From positions 5,828,001 to 5,892,000 of the forward strand of contig NC_060021.1 in NCBI RefSeq assembly GCF_021134715.1: 64,000 nucleotides of DNA, read 5' to 3'. Source of the DNA: Daphnia pulex. Lineage: Eukaryota > Arthropoda > Branchiopoda > Diplostraca > Daphniidae. The notes under the pieces are model-generated. The model ran no database searches, was not told the DNA's origin, and saw only the letters and a list, made by a program, of their open reading frames with translations. Both the position numbers and the translations under genes were made by a program. Shown one piece after another: positions 9,998 through 21,355 of this stretch (position 1 is its first letter; every line of letters begins with the position of its first letter).

Positions 9998-11099
9998 AGA
10001 ACAAAGCTAGTGGTTTTTGGCTTTTTTTTTATTTAGCATCTGTAAAACAAAGTAATTATTTTTTTTCTAGAAGATCCAGTTTTCGTATCGATGTGTCTTT
10101 CTTGTTAATTTTTTTTCGGCTCAGAAGAAAGGCGAGGGTTGGGACATTTCTTTTTGAATTTTTTTGCGACCGTTGTGAAACCAGAGACCCGAGAATGTGT
10201 AAGCGGTTAGAGGAGGCTTTCAAATTTGGTCCTGACAAATTCCTTTTATTCGCACAACTCAATGGGCTTTTCTTATGTATGTGTCTGTAAAACCAATGCT
10301 CTGTGTGTATATGTGTTTGTACCAAAATTTGCATTGTCAGATATTGCCTTGCCCTCTTTTGGATATTTCTACTGAAAAAACGGATCCCATTTCTACAAAA
10401 CTTTGTCATGAGACTTTGTTTTTCTTATGTTTTTTTCTTGTGTCTTTTTCGTGAATTACTTTCACTTAATTCAGAAATCCAATAAAATATGATCGTTTTC
10501 ATTTGACCGTTTCAAATTTTCAACATTTCTTGTTTACAGCGCTAGATGGCTTTCAGATGTCAGAAACATCATGAATATGACAATGACATCAGTTTCAGTT
10601 ACTTTTGATTGATGACCATTGAAGACATTTATCGGCAGCTAACGTAAGATAATGTTGTGGATAATTGACCGTACATTTTCCAGCAAATAAGTTCACTTAA
10701 TAGATTTTTGATAATTTAGCTTTTATGTCTACTTCCAGAAATTTGCATTGAGCCAGCAAGTTTCTGTGTACATTTCTCAAGATTTTATGTACGTTTAATA
10801 AGGCTTTAAGCTAATTAAAGTGCGTTGCTCAAGTTTTGTGAGTATTTAAATTTATTGTATTTGAAGTTGATTGTATAGTAATTAAAGTTTTGTGAGTATT
10901 TAAGTTTTCATCTGCACTTAAGTCTATCTAATGTTTAAGAGACGATTTTGATTCTTTTAGATCATAGACGTCAAGCACATTGACGAAACAAATTATAGAC
11001 AAGGTGACTTATCTATTTATACAGCCATTGAGACGACCAAGAGACTATAGAAATACCGACTATGGGGTATGTTGTGTCAGTGTGCCCCTCTTTTCGTGA
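9998..11099. other. Intergenic stretch with a polyadenylation signal
   Basis: No gene supported. Overlapping ORFs at 10,056-10,485 on both strands have no domain. AATAAA at about 10,481 could end a transcript of the tudor-like copy. A GTTTTGTGAGTATTTAA motif occurs twice (about 10,833 and 10,886). Confidence 0.4.
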
Positions 11100-12292
11100 C
11101 CGCTAGAATAAACCCTAGAATAAACCCCCTCTTCTCCCGATCGGTTAGTCGATGAGATCCGTGCGATGGCCGCGGATGACGGCGATTATTCTGCGTTAAT
11201 CGCAGCGATTGAATCCGGGTTTCCTGACCGTCGAGACCGCGCACCTGCTGCAGTGGGAAATTATTGGGGCATCCGGCACCAGCTATCAGTGGACCACGGT
11301 ATTGTGTTGTTTGGAAAACGGATCGTGATATCTCAGGTGGCCCGGAAGAACGTCCAAAAAGCTCCAAGCGGCCCATCAGGAGATCTTGCGGACTAACAGG
11401 CGGGCCCGACAGACCGTATACTAGCCGGGCATTACTAATGAAATCACAACACTTCTTTCCACCTGCTCTACATGCCAGGAACGTTTGTCAAGCAACCAGC
11501 AGGAGCCTATGATGCCCGACTTCTTGCCGACGCACGTGTTCAAGGATGTCTCAGCCGACCTGTTTCAGTCGGGTGAGCTCCATATGCTGGTTTACGCCGA
11601 CCAATTGTTCGGATGGCCGATCGTCCACAGATGGAAGCGGGACCCAACCGCGCGGGAAGTATTGCACGCCGTTATCGACAATTTTGTCGAACTCGGTGTC
11701 CCAATGCCTTTCCGTTCCGACAATGGACCATAATTCGACGCTGGAGTTTTCCGAACAGCCTTGGACCGATGGGGCGTCGCCGTCAGCAATTCTTCGCCGA
11801 ATTACAGTCAAAGTAACGGCCACGCGGAAGCGGCCTTCAAGGCCGTCAAAGAATTGGTCAAGAAAATTTCCCCATCCGGGGACTTAGACGCGGAGGAGTT
11901 TAAGCAGAGGCTCCTAGAATTCCGGAACACCCCCGGGAGAATGGACTGTCACCCGCGCAAATACTGTTCGGTCACCAGCTTCGTTCCATCGTCCCAGCCC
12001 ATTGTTCGGCGTACGCGACGTGTTGGAAATCCGTCATGGAGGCGAGGGATCGGCAGGCGGCAATCAATGCGGACTCCAAGACACGATACGACCTTCGCTC
12101 CCGTGACCTCGAACCCCTTCCAATCGGCACCAACGTGCGCGTGCGGGACCCCAAATCGAAGCTGTGGAGCCATGTGGGCGTGGTCGTGGCGATCGGACGC
12201 TATCACGCATACCGTGTGAAATTTGCGAGCGACAGCGTGATGTGGAGGAACAGGCGTTTCCTACGCTGCCTGGTGAACGCCGAAGAAAGATA
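11100..12292 (+). pseudogene. Gypsy-type (Ty3) integrase remnant
   Basis: Integrase inserts retroelement DNA into the genome. The first frame holds VGNYWGIRHQLSVDHGIVLFG, the usual lead-in to the zinc-binding domain. A shift near 11,350 leads to the HHCC zinc domain (HQEIL...CSTCQ, to about 11,480). The catalytic core begins at about 11,545 (VSADLF, first Asp), with FRSDNGP (second Asp) followed by TAA at 11,731-11,733 in place of the usual Gln. SNSSPNYSQSNGHAEAAFKA carries the catalytic Glu. A further shift at the C run near 11,930 leads to the C-terminal domain (NVRVRDPKSKLWSHVG, WRNRRFLR), ending TAA at 12,291. No reverse transcriptase or LTR is attached, so this is a 5'-truncated dead copy. 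Confidence 0.85.
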
Positions 12293-12477
12293 ATGATAAT
12301 GATAATTTTTATGTACTCAACACCCTTACGAGCGTGGGGAGGAGCTAAAACACCATTACGCTACACAAATTCTTTCGTGACACCAGCAGGTGGCGCTACG
12401 CTACGCTTTGCTCCGTAACGTTGCGTTAGTGGCAGTGTGAAAGCACCTTTACACTCAGGTTAGTAAAACTGTTCATT

Positions 12478-14694
12478 TTCACAAAATTCTGACCTTGGCA
12501 GTTTATACCTTTTTTATGGCAACACTAATGGGCCACCAGCTAAAATTTGGTGAACAGAAAGACTTGTACGTCCCAATATTTACATTTCTCCAAGTATGGG
12601 TAATTTTTTTCTTTCCTGTTTTACCACAAAGTTTTGCTGCAACGGTCTCAAACTAAATCTGATTTTTCTTTTTGTGTCTGTCTACTTTTTATTCTACATG
12701 GGGTGGCTGAAAGTGGCCGAAAGTTTGGTGAAACCGTTTGGTGAAGACAATGACGACTTTGAAACTAACTGATTGATTGATCGCAATCTCCAGGTACATA
12801 TAGAAAGCGAGGCAGGATTTGAAAGCCATTCTTTCATTCACAATTTTTATTAGGTGTCATACTTGATCGTAGACGAAGTATATAATGAACATCCAGAGCT
12901 ACTTTGTGATCAGTTCGTACTGGGACAAAGCTACGCCGCAAGAACTGCCGCACAGCGGCGTAAAGTGGCTGAAAATTCACACGGCGAAGAATGCTTAAAA
13001 GTGACAAGGTGCTTAAAATAAAAATGGGAGCTTAAAAAACTGGGTGCTTATCGTATTTTGAATGCTTAAAATAAAAGTTGTTTAGAAATATCTAAACAAG
13101 AGTCGTTTGCCACCACCTTAGAAATCGAATGTTTTCAAATTTTTTCGAAACCAAAATTTTTGCTAAACCTTAGCTCATTGTATCGAAAAAAGGGGCGCGA
13201 GTCCCTATTATAGTCACCTAACTCTTCCTTTCTACCTCATCAGCCATCTCCCTCGCCTTATATTCGTTCCCACCACCCACCACCACCCTCGGTTAGGTAA
13301 CAGCAATCAAAAATTTTACTTGTCAACTTTTTTACTTTTTATCACTATGAGCGAGGTATGAACCTAAGACCTAATTGTCTTACTGTGCTACTGTTCGTTC
13401 CTCATAAACATTTAAGTATATCACACTAGCGATGTATCACTTGTGGTATGGACTTAGAAAATTTTTGAGTTTCACACTAACTGTCACAACAATAAACCTT
13501 GTGTAAGCGGCTTAGAACTACTCGTTATCTTTTTAGACTAATTATTATTATGATATGGTATAGATGTATGGCGATTGTGTCGTAAATAAGTAAATCGAAT
13601 GGCTAAAACTGTCATTACTTGACACATAGCTGGGCTTGATTACGATCTGTTGGGTGATTGTATGTTGACAGTTAGGGTTGGTGGGTTCAAGAGAATTTAG
13701 CCCACAGCATGTCACCTGCTTTCACCCTTCTTCCCACTCTTTTACACCAAGCCTATTAAGCTGCCCACTAACAAAAGAAAAAACCGAGGACAAGGTCAGC
13801 ACCAAGAGAAAACAGACGAGTAGGTGGGAGTAATAGAAGCCGACAAAAGAAAATAGTCGAATCAAAAAAATAATCTTTCCCTTACTGTTGCTTATGAATA
13901 TCGCAACATTTTCTAACAAACCTTTGCTGTCTCTTCCCAATCAAGGGATGAAAAACGGCCATCTTTCCCCTTGCATAGGAAACGATGTTTCGAAAATGTA
14001 CCGATTTTTTATCCATTCCCTATCCGCTTCTGGTAATGGCGCCAAATCCCAAGGAAGTGAAACAGCGCGAACAATTAGCAAGCTCAATGTTGGCTTATAT
14101 GCAACCTGAAGTTTTTAAAGTTAGCGAAATATGCCCATGTTTACCTATTTCAAAACAGCGCTTCAATGAGAGCATCAGGGGAATGGCATCATAGTGAAAT
14201 TTCATCAGGGTGCTTAAAAATTGAAAAGCCCTTTCTAAATTAAGCACCCTACAGAAAATAAGCATTGACTGTTGAAAAAAAGTATTCAGAGGGGGCTGAA
14301 AATTAAAAGTGCATGCTTAAACGGAAAACAGGGTGCTTATTTCCATAGTACTTTTAATTATTAAGCATGAAAATTGCGTTTTAAGCACCCAAACAAGGTG
14401 TAACTATATTTTCAGCATTCTAATAAAAGTACTTCTCGATTTAAGTATGCAGAGGGTTCTGAAAAACTGAATTTTAAGTACTATTGCGCCACTGTGCGTA
14501 CACAGAAGCCTCTCAGCCTTCCGCACATCTACTCACATGGGCTCAACAGCTCAATTGAAGATAACATCTTACGAAAAATAATTATATCAATGATGTTCAC
14601 AACTTCACAGACTGGATGAAGAAAGTGATGGAGATCCTTTTACCGAAAGTGAGGGCATCATTCCAGATGACGGGTATGAAGAACCGTAGTGTTA
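12478..14694 (+). pseudogene. Bestrophin anion-channel pseudogene, interrupted
   Basis: Bestrophins are calcium-activated anion channels. Three exons match the family in order. Exon A (about 12,478-12,593) encodes AVYTFFMATLMGHQLKFG and DLYVPIFTFLQ, with donor GTATGG. Exon B (about 12,690-12,793) encodes the hallmark GWLKVAESLVKPFGEDNDDF, but the following Trp codon is TGA; it then reads LIDRNLQ with donor GTACAT. Exon C starts at 12,854 (VSYLIVDEVYNEHPELL). No AG acceptor is visible before exon B. Exon C is cut at about 12,948 by a 1.55 kb foldback. After it, at 14,499-14,560, AYTEASQPSAH and, one frame over, MGSTAQLKI resemble the next bestrophin segment. A last candidate exon (14,613-14,694) reads LDEESDGDPFTESEG to a TAG. 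The stop, lost acceptor and insertion make it non-functional. The 3' exon is less certain. Confidence 0.75.
12949..14498. mobile_element. Foldback element (hAT-like ends) in the bestrophin copy
   Basis: The outer arms CGCACAGCGGCG (12,949) and CGCCACTGTGCG (to 14,498) are inverted repeats, and the next bases continue the match loosely (GTGGCTGAAAATTCA against its complement near 14,455-14,475). Both arms are built of a GTGCTTAAAA / TTAAGCACCC motif repeated many times, inverted between the left (12,990-13,080) and right (14,205-14,400) arms. Ends starting CAG-G-GGCG resemble hAT elements, but no clean 8-base duplication was found. The interior (13,100-14,200) has no transposase; ORFs there are short and unrecognised. 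Confidence 0.65.
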
Positions 14695-14917
14695 TAGCAG
14701 ATTGTCTCATTTAAACATTTATTTATTTTTGTAGTCCACCGGTTAAGAAATGAAGCCCAAAAAGAGAGTGCAAGGGCAAATGTCCTTGCGAATTTGAGGC
14801 CCGAAATTCGTTAATGATTGATTTTTACAATAATAAAATTATTTCGATATAATAATAAAAAAAAATAAATGAAATAGATCATGAGTTGCCACCAATAGAG
14901 TTGGCTAACTCTTGGTT
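14695..14917. other. Short AT-rich spacer before the repeat array
   Basis: AT-rich sequence containing AATAAAA near 14,831 and AATAAAAAAAAATAAATG near 14,850, possibly the old polyadenylation region of the bestrophin copy. No gene. Confidence 0.4.
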
Positions 14918-17590
14918 TTTTCAATCACCTGGCACAGCAGTCACTCGACATAACTCTTCATTTTTCTCCTCCCCAATCACTTTGCTCAAATTCTTTATCT
15001 CCCCCAATCACTTGGCACAATTTCGTAATAAAGTTTTTTTCCAATCACCTAGCACAAATCTTTAAAAAAAATTGTTGTTCGCACAACTTCTCATTTAAAA
15101 CCCTTTGTCTCCCAACACTTGGCGCAGATTTTTTAAATAATAAAAAAAAAATGTTTTAAAAAACAATTTTTTTGTTCTCCCAGTCACTAGAAATAATTTT
15201 TTTTACATTTCATCTCCAAAAATACTTCCATAATTACAATTTTTTAGAAAATCTTTCCAGTATTTTGACACGGATTCTTGAAATAATCTTTTTTCCTCCA
15301 TATCTCTTCGTACACAAAATTTAATCATTTTTTTCCCTAACCACTCACCCCAAGTTTTCAACCATTTTTCTTTCCATCACCTGACACAGCTCTCCAAAAT
15401 ATTTTTTCTCTCCCAACCACTTGGCACAACTCATCAAGGATTTTTCTCCCTAAACACTTGACACAAATTTTCTTTAGAAACTCTTGTTTTCCTAATCTTT
15501 CGATACAACTGATTTCTAAAGAAAAAGTTTTTTTAATCCAATCACCTTTATTACAATTTCTTTTCCGCCTCCAATCACTTTTAACAACTCTTCAAAAATC
15601 CTTTTTCCTACTCGAGCATTTGACAAAAGCTCTTTCCTTCTCTTCTCTTCCTCAACCAAGCCACCGTAAGAATTCAACTTTGTGTTATTCCTTGTTTGAC
15701 TAAGATCCTCCTCCCAATCACTTAGCTTAACCTTGTCAAAAATTTTCTTTACAATCACTCGACACAAACCCTTTAATAAGTGACTTTTCCCAACTATAGC
15801 ACCTGGCACAAAAAATTCCTCGAAAACCCCTTTCATAACCAACCTCTGGAAAGATATCCCTTTATCTTCCGAACTAGGGACTATTTCCGTGGTATTAGCT
15901 CTCTCCTTCAAGCTATCTTCACTGAAAAGTTCAGCTTGTTTGACTAAAAATTCTTCTCCCATGCACTTGACGAAAAAAAATCTTTTTTCTTAATAATTTC
16001 TTTTGTATTCCCCATATCACTTGACATAACTCTCAAGATGACCTGACACAATTTCAAAATTTTTTTTTTCAACCACATGGTTAATTCTTACCAATCACTT
16101 GGCACCAACCTGTTCTGGCCTATATATCTAAAATTTCTTTCCCTTAGCACAAACCATTCTTGATGGTTACCTTCCCCAACAGAAGCACCAGATACAATTA
16201 ATCCCTCTAAACTCCTTTCATAACTAACACTGGCTACTATATAAGAAACAACTTTTTTAAAAAATCTTTTCAATCCGTGATTAACGCTTCGCACAAATTC
16301 TTTCGAATTTATATTAGCATTCTTCTTTGGTCACCATCAGCCCCATAAAAACCACTTATCTCCCCCTTCTCTCTTCCACAGTTAAGCACTCTTATCTATA
16401 CGACCCTCCAATTAAAACTTTATTCTACCAATCACTTGGCATTATGGCACAACTCTTCCAAAAGAGTTATTCTCCAATCGCCCGGCACAACTCTTCAAAT
16501 GTTTTTAAACGATTTTATAATTTTTTTCCGATCACTTTGGCACTAGTTTTTTCCCCAACACCTGGCAAACTTTCTTACACTAACACGTTTTTAAATTTTG
16601 TTTTATTATTTCATCCCAACTCCTTTATTTTAATTCTCTCCAATCACTTGGCGCAACTTTAAAAAAAAATAAAATCACTCGACAAAAACCCTTCATTATA
16701 TGGTTTCTCCCACCTTATGCACCTAACACAAGAATCCCTTGAAAATACTTTCTATTACAAACCCCTTGTAATGAATTTTTTATCTCTCCGTACTAACACT
16801 CAGCACAAATTCTGTCAAAATCCATTTTCCAAGCACGAACATCTGACACAATTGGGGCTATTTCTCTTAGTAGAAGCTCTCTCCCTGGCACAATTTTCTC
16901 ATAATCTTAATAAAAATTCTTTCTTTGCTATCATATCTCTTCGAAAACCAACTTTCCTTCAAAGGGAATCTTACTTGACACAGTTTTCTATGAATCAATA
17001 CTTGGTATTTTTCCCCACAATCACTTGGCACTTTTTTCTTCACCTGTCACCAACTCGATAAGTATGAATTTCTTTTTCTCCAACCCCGGATACTAACCTC
17101 TCTTTGTAAATTCTTACCAATCACTTGGCACAAACTTGTTCTCGTATATTAATAAAATCTATTTTCCAATCATCCGACACAAATCATTCAAAAACGGCCC
17201 TCCCCAACAGAAGCACCAGACGCAAAAAATTCCCTATAATTTCTTCTCATAACAAGCAACTACCACATTTCCAATAAAATCTTTTCTCTCCAAACAAACA
17301 ACTGGCACAATTTTCTCGTAATCTAAATAAACATTCCTCCTTAGCCATCCATAGCCCCCAAAAAAACCACTTATCTCATTCTTCATTCTTCCATAGTTCA
17401 GCCACTCTTTATATTCTGTTCTCTCATGAATCAAAACCGACTATCGACACCCCATCCACCACTTTTTCACTTACACCCCCTAAAAAATTAACACATAACA
17501 CGCTTACACGCTTCTTTCCTCCTTCTCTCTTCTTCGACCTAATCACCCTTAACTCATTTTTTTATAATTTTTATTCAATAACAACCCTCT
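14918..17590. repeat. Degenerate CACTTGGCACAA repeat, block A
   Basis: The plus strand is a long run of loosely tandem units. Each unit holds a core close to CCAATCACTTGGCACAA, then a variable A-rich piece and a T/C-rich piece, at irregular spacing of roughly 35-60 bases. G is scarce on this strand. Larger segments recur in block B: 15,490-16,515 matches 24,545-25,565, and 16,925-17,590 matches 25,845-26,490, almost base for base. The opening segment (CAATCACCTGGCACAGCAG, 14,923) recurs near 21,475, 22,945 and 24,467. ORFs within are by-products of the low G content. No gene. Confidence 0.85.
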
Positions 17591-17602
17591 TTTATTCAGA
17601 AA

Positions 17603-20160
17603 ATGAGTACCCATGTAAGCCTGGACACGGTTGAAATTGACGGTGATAACTACAACCTTTCATTCATCATTCTTAAGAGTTCCAGTTCCAGCAACATTTG
17701 GTCCAACTTTTTTTGTCGTATTGATTGGAACAATGACGTACAGAAACCAAGAAATTTCTACACCCTGGACTTGGGAACAAATGGATTACATACTTACCAC
17801 CCTTGGTTCCCATTCCACCTCAATGATGACGAATGTGGTCCCTGGCTACAATGGGCCTCGGTACGACCCAACAATGGCGAAGGAGACGAGATCAGAATGC
17901 TCCGATTCCGCGGCGACCATGAGGAAATTTTTTCTAATGAAACCACTTAAACTGGTATTTCGGCTCACATTCAACACTCCCTATTGGCTGAACAGTTAGT
18001 CAATAACAATCAGGTTCCCCTCGGAAATCTCTCCAGGATGTAAACCTTAATTCGACAAACCATCAATTACCAACTGCGCAGCATCCCTAACGAAATCGTC
18101 AACCGTGTTCGCAATGAAATACAAGACCACGACCAGAAAAGACGCCGCTCTCGGTCAAAATCACGTTCCCCAACACCACAACTGAACCTACAGCCAGAGC
18201 TTATCCCACATCAGTAATATTATATTCCCCAACAAATGACCCCCATACCTCAACAAATACAATGGAGTACTCCTGGAACGGCTATTAACAACCCACAACC
18301 TGGCGCTACTTACACTCCCCAACGTACTACAAATTAAAAATGTTTGTGTATTCTTCTCATTAGTAATTGAATAAAACTTTTGTCAGTTCCTTACAGGAAT
18401 TTGCTCAAATCTATTGACAGTTCCTACTTACCTATGATATTCCTATATCAATATCCTACGATATCCTCCTATATCAACAATCTTTTAAATAATAACATCC
18501 TGATCAACCAATCCCCTGAACCATTGTCTAACGAAGCCATTGAAATATTATGCTCAGGCCTTAACTTTATTTCAGAATCCCTAGCAGCCCCCTTTCCACA
18601 ACCACCAATCTCTCGCCTAATCCACAGCTTTAACACATCACTCTATTTTGCCCAGAAAAATATCCTAAACCACACCAAAGGTTGGATTAATCAATTTAAT
18701 AGTAGCAACTTGACCCCACCAATACAATCATGTATTCGCCGATGACAGATACCAGAATCATTAATCTTCTTAACCTACTACCCGAATCCGGTAGCACCAG
18801 CAATGACATAAGTAACATAAAAATTCTTTCAGAACTTGATAAACTCAAAAACAGACAAGACATTCACATATTAAAATCTGACAAAGGGCGTAATACAGTG
18901 CTTTGGCTTATTAATGACTATGATAGAGAAGGCATGAGACAAGTTAATGATAAGGATACTTACCTGGAACTATCCAAGGACGAATACGATAAAAAAACTG
19001 TTGGCTATACAACTGCAATGCCATGAAAAATCTGAAAATCTACTCAGCCTTCGGCTTATTAGTCCTGTGGAAGATGAACACATCTGTAAAAGACCCCTCA
19101 CCGGGTCTGCTATCTATTTTTTACCCAAGATTCACAAAAATGAACAAACATCCTGCAGAACCTTCCCAGGTCGCCCGAACGTAGCCACTTATTCCTCCGT
19201 AACATATCTACTTGACAAATATATAACCGAGATTACCGGCCACCTCTTACCACTCATACCAGGCTCCCTTATTGACACTCAAGACTTCTTACGCAAACTA
19301 CCTGATAATCCCGTCTCTTCCGGCTCTACCTTATTCACCGCCGATGTCACCAGCCTGTACCCTAACATTCCTTGGGATGAAGGAATCATAGCCGCAACCG
19401 ACATCAACATAACTAACATCAACATTCACACACAACCACGTCCCATACCACCTTTTATCAGGCTTACACCATGAACCTTTCAACACATTACCTAAAAACA
19501 GAAGTACGACTGTTCCACATACTGGGAAAAGGTAGGACTACACAGCCTTCCGACCCCCTCTGGCAAAACCTCTACATCCTATTCCAAGGTCCAGTCCTTA
19601 ACAAATACTTTTTCTTGCGGCAACACCCATCCGCCAATGGAATCACGATCAACTATGAAGATCACTCGTTATACTTCTCTCCCATTAGACCATTGTCAAG
19701 CCCTATACATTTCGTTTCATCTACAAACAACTATCAAGTTTTGAAGCCCATACGACTGGTTACCCGTAGGAAATAACGATTTCCATTTCCTCACTAAAAA
19801 CATACCACACATTATTCACCCCAAACTTTCTGATCTTCTATAAAAAAAAACTTTTTAAAGGACCACTTACCTAACAAGATCTTCCTATGAAATCGATGGA
19901 ATACTCATCAACCTCGACTTCATCATTCTACCATCTTTTCAACCCGGATCTACTATTCCACAAGGAACTGACTACTTCCAGCGTGTAAAGTGGAATACCC
20001 ACATACCACCGCCATCAAATTTACTCCAAATCCACCTGACCAACCATCGAAATTTCATCTACCGACGATTCCCTCCCTTCCGTATAGAACAAGACCCCTG
20101 TTATTCATGGATTGGATGGCACACCCTTAACCCCCCCACTAACAGCCAGTCCCATTAGAA
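17603..20160 (+). pseudogene. Penelope-like element reverse transcriptase, degraded
   Basis: Penelope-like elements copy themselves with a telomerase-related reverse transcriptase. The frames between 18,380 and 19,776 carry matching motifs. DIHILKSDKGRNTVLWLINDY at 18,859-18,921 is the conserved N-terminal block. SAIYFLPKIHK occurs at 19,108-19,140, PNVATYSSVTYLLDKYI at 19,176-19,226, and FTADVTSLYPNIPWDEGI (first catalytic Asp) at 19,336-19,389. The later motifs are poorly preserved; a piece with NGITINYEDHSLYF is at 19,636-19,677. Frame changes occur near 18,740, 19,020 and 19,470, and the 3' part dissolves into stops. An upstream ORF pair at 17,603-17,999 is unrecognised and may be the element's N-terminal region. 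No GIY-YIG endonuclease domain was recognised. The element lies between two repeat blocks. Confidence 0.7.
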
Positions 20161-20219
20161 TACTCCTAATCCATAGTGGAATAAACCCTGCCATCATCAT
20201 AAACTTTACCTCTATTTGC

Positions 20220-21352
20220 AATCATATTAATTACAACCTCTATGTATCCCAAGAATGAAGCCCTCGGGTTGTTGCATGTAGATTTCTTCGTCTAGGTTGC
20301 CGTAAAGGAAGGCAGTCTTAACGTCCAGTTGGACCATTTCTAAATCCCTTGTAGCAGCAATGACCATGATCACGTGAAGAGAATATAGTGTTTGGCTACT
20401 GGAGCGTAGGTCTCGGTGTAATCCAGCCCTGATATTTACGAATATCCTTTGATGACAAAGCGGGCTTTGTATCTTGGGGCGTGCTTTTGAATCCTGTTTT
20501 GTACTTCAGCACCCATTACCCTTGAATTGCTTTGCGGCCTAGTGGTAGCTGACATAAATCCCATGTATTATTTTGGATGAGTGACTCATACTCTTCGATA
20601 ATCTCTGGAATCCAGAATTCTGAGTCGACACAGGAAATAGCCTCAAGATAACTGCTAGGCTCTATTGGTCGAGACTTCGTGCTTGAATTAGACGTTGTTG
20701 AAGGCACACCAAAGATAATTGCTTGTTTGGCTATTGATTGCCTATACTGGAGGTATTGATCAGAAAATTGTTGTCGGCTAGCCGATTGACGGGTTCTCTC
20801 GTTGTTAACTTGACGATCTATTTCAACGCGAGAACTTGCGTTGATTTCGTTAGGAGATGTGTCATGGACGATTTCTTCATCTATTGCTTCATTGTTGATT
20901 ATCGCATCATCTTGTATTCCATCATCAAGTGGCCTTGAAATTTCTTGAGGAATATTGATATCGGTGGAAGCTTCGTTGAGGTCTAATTCCTGAAAGACGG
21001 GCTTATCCGTTTGTGGCTCCTTCGATTGTTTCTTCATGTCATTGTAGACCATAGTTTCGTCCACCTTAACGTCTTTGCTAATGAGAATCTTTTTGGCAGA
21101 AGGAATATAGACTCGAAAAGCGTTTTGAGTGATGCAGCGCCCAACGAAGACTCCTTCTTGGCTACGTGCATCCAATTTTGATGATACTAATGGATATATT
21201 ATGAACGCTCTTGAACCGAAGATTTGGAATTTTGACAAGTTGGGTTTCTTGCCGTTCCAGTTGTTGTAAGGAGTGAGCTCACCAGTTCTGGAAAGAACTC
21301 TGTTTCGGATATAGGTAGCGTATGAGACGGCTTCTGCCCAAAGAGATGAGGG
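20220..21352 (-). pseudogene. Copia (Ty1-type) pol fragment: integrase end to RT start
   Basis: Read on the minus strand from 21,352, the fragment begins SSLWAEAVSYATYIRNRV, the C-terminal part of a Copia integrase core. KFQIFGSRAFI follows, then a long acidic/Ser-rich linker (21,130-20,700). The start of the reverse transcriptase appears at 20,620-20,540 (SEFWIPEIIEEYESLIQNNT), and after a TAG-bounded end at 20,516 and further stops come RYKARFVIKGYS and DYTETYAPVA (to about 20,380). A 240-codon part (20,516-21,238) is open. Both ends are cut by the surrounding repeat and Penelope material, so it is a fragment inserted in, or captured by, the array. Confidence 0.85.
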
Positions 21353-21355
21353 TTA

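Noticed and set aside
13722..14194. ORFs inside the foldback in the bestrophin copy
   Set aside because: No transposase motif or other domain, and the frames are short and overlapping.
15516..15962. 148-codon minus-strand ORF in the repeat array
   Set aside because: It follows from the G-poor plus strand lacking minus-strand stops; the same segment is duplicated at 24.6-25.0 kb with frame-breaking changes.
14918..17590. CRISPR-like regular repeats
   Set aside because: The repeats are degenerate, spacing is irregular, there are no unique equal-length spacers, and the setting is eukaryotic.
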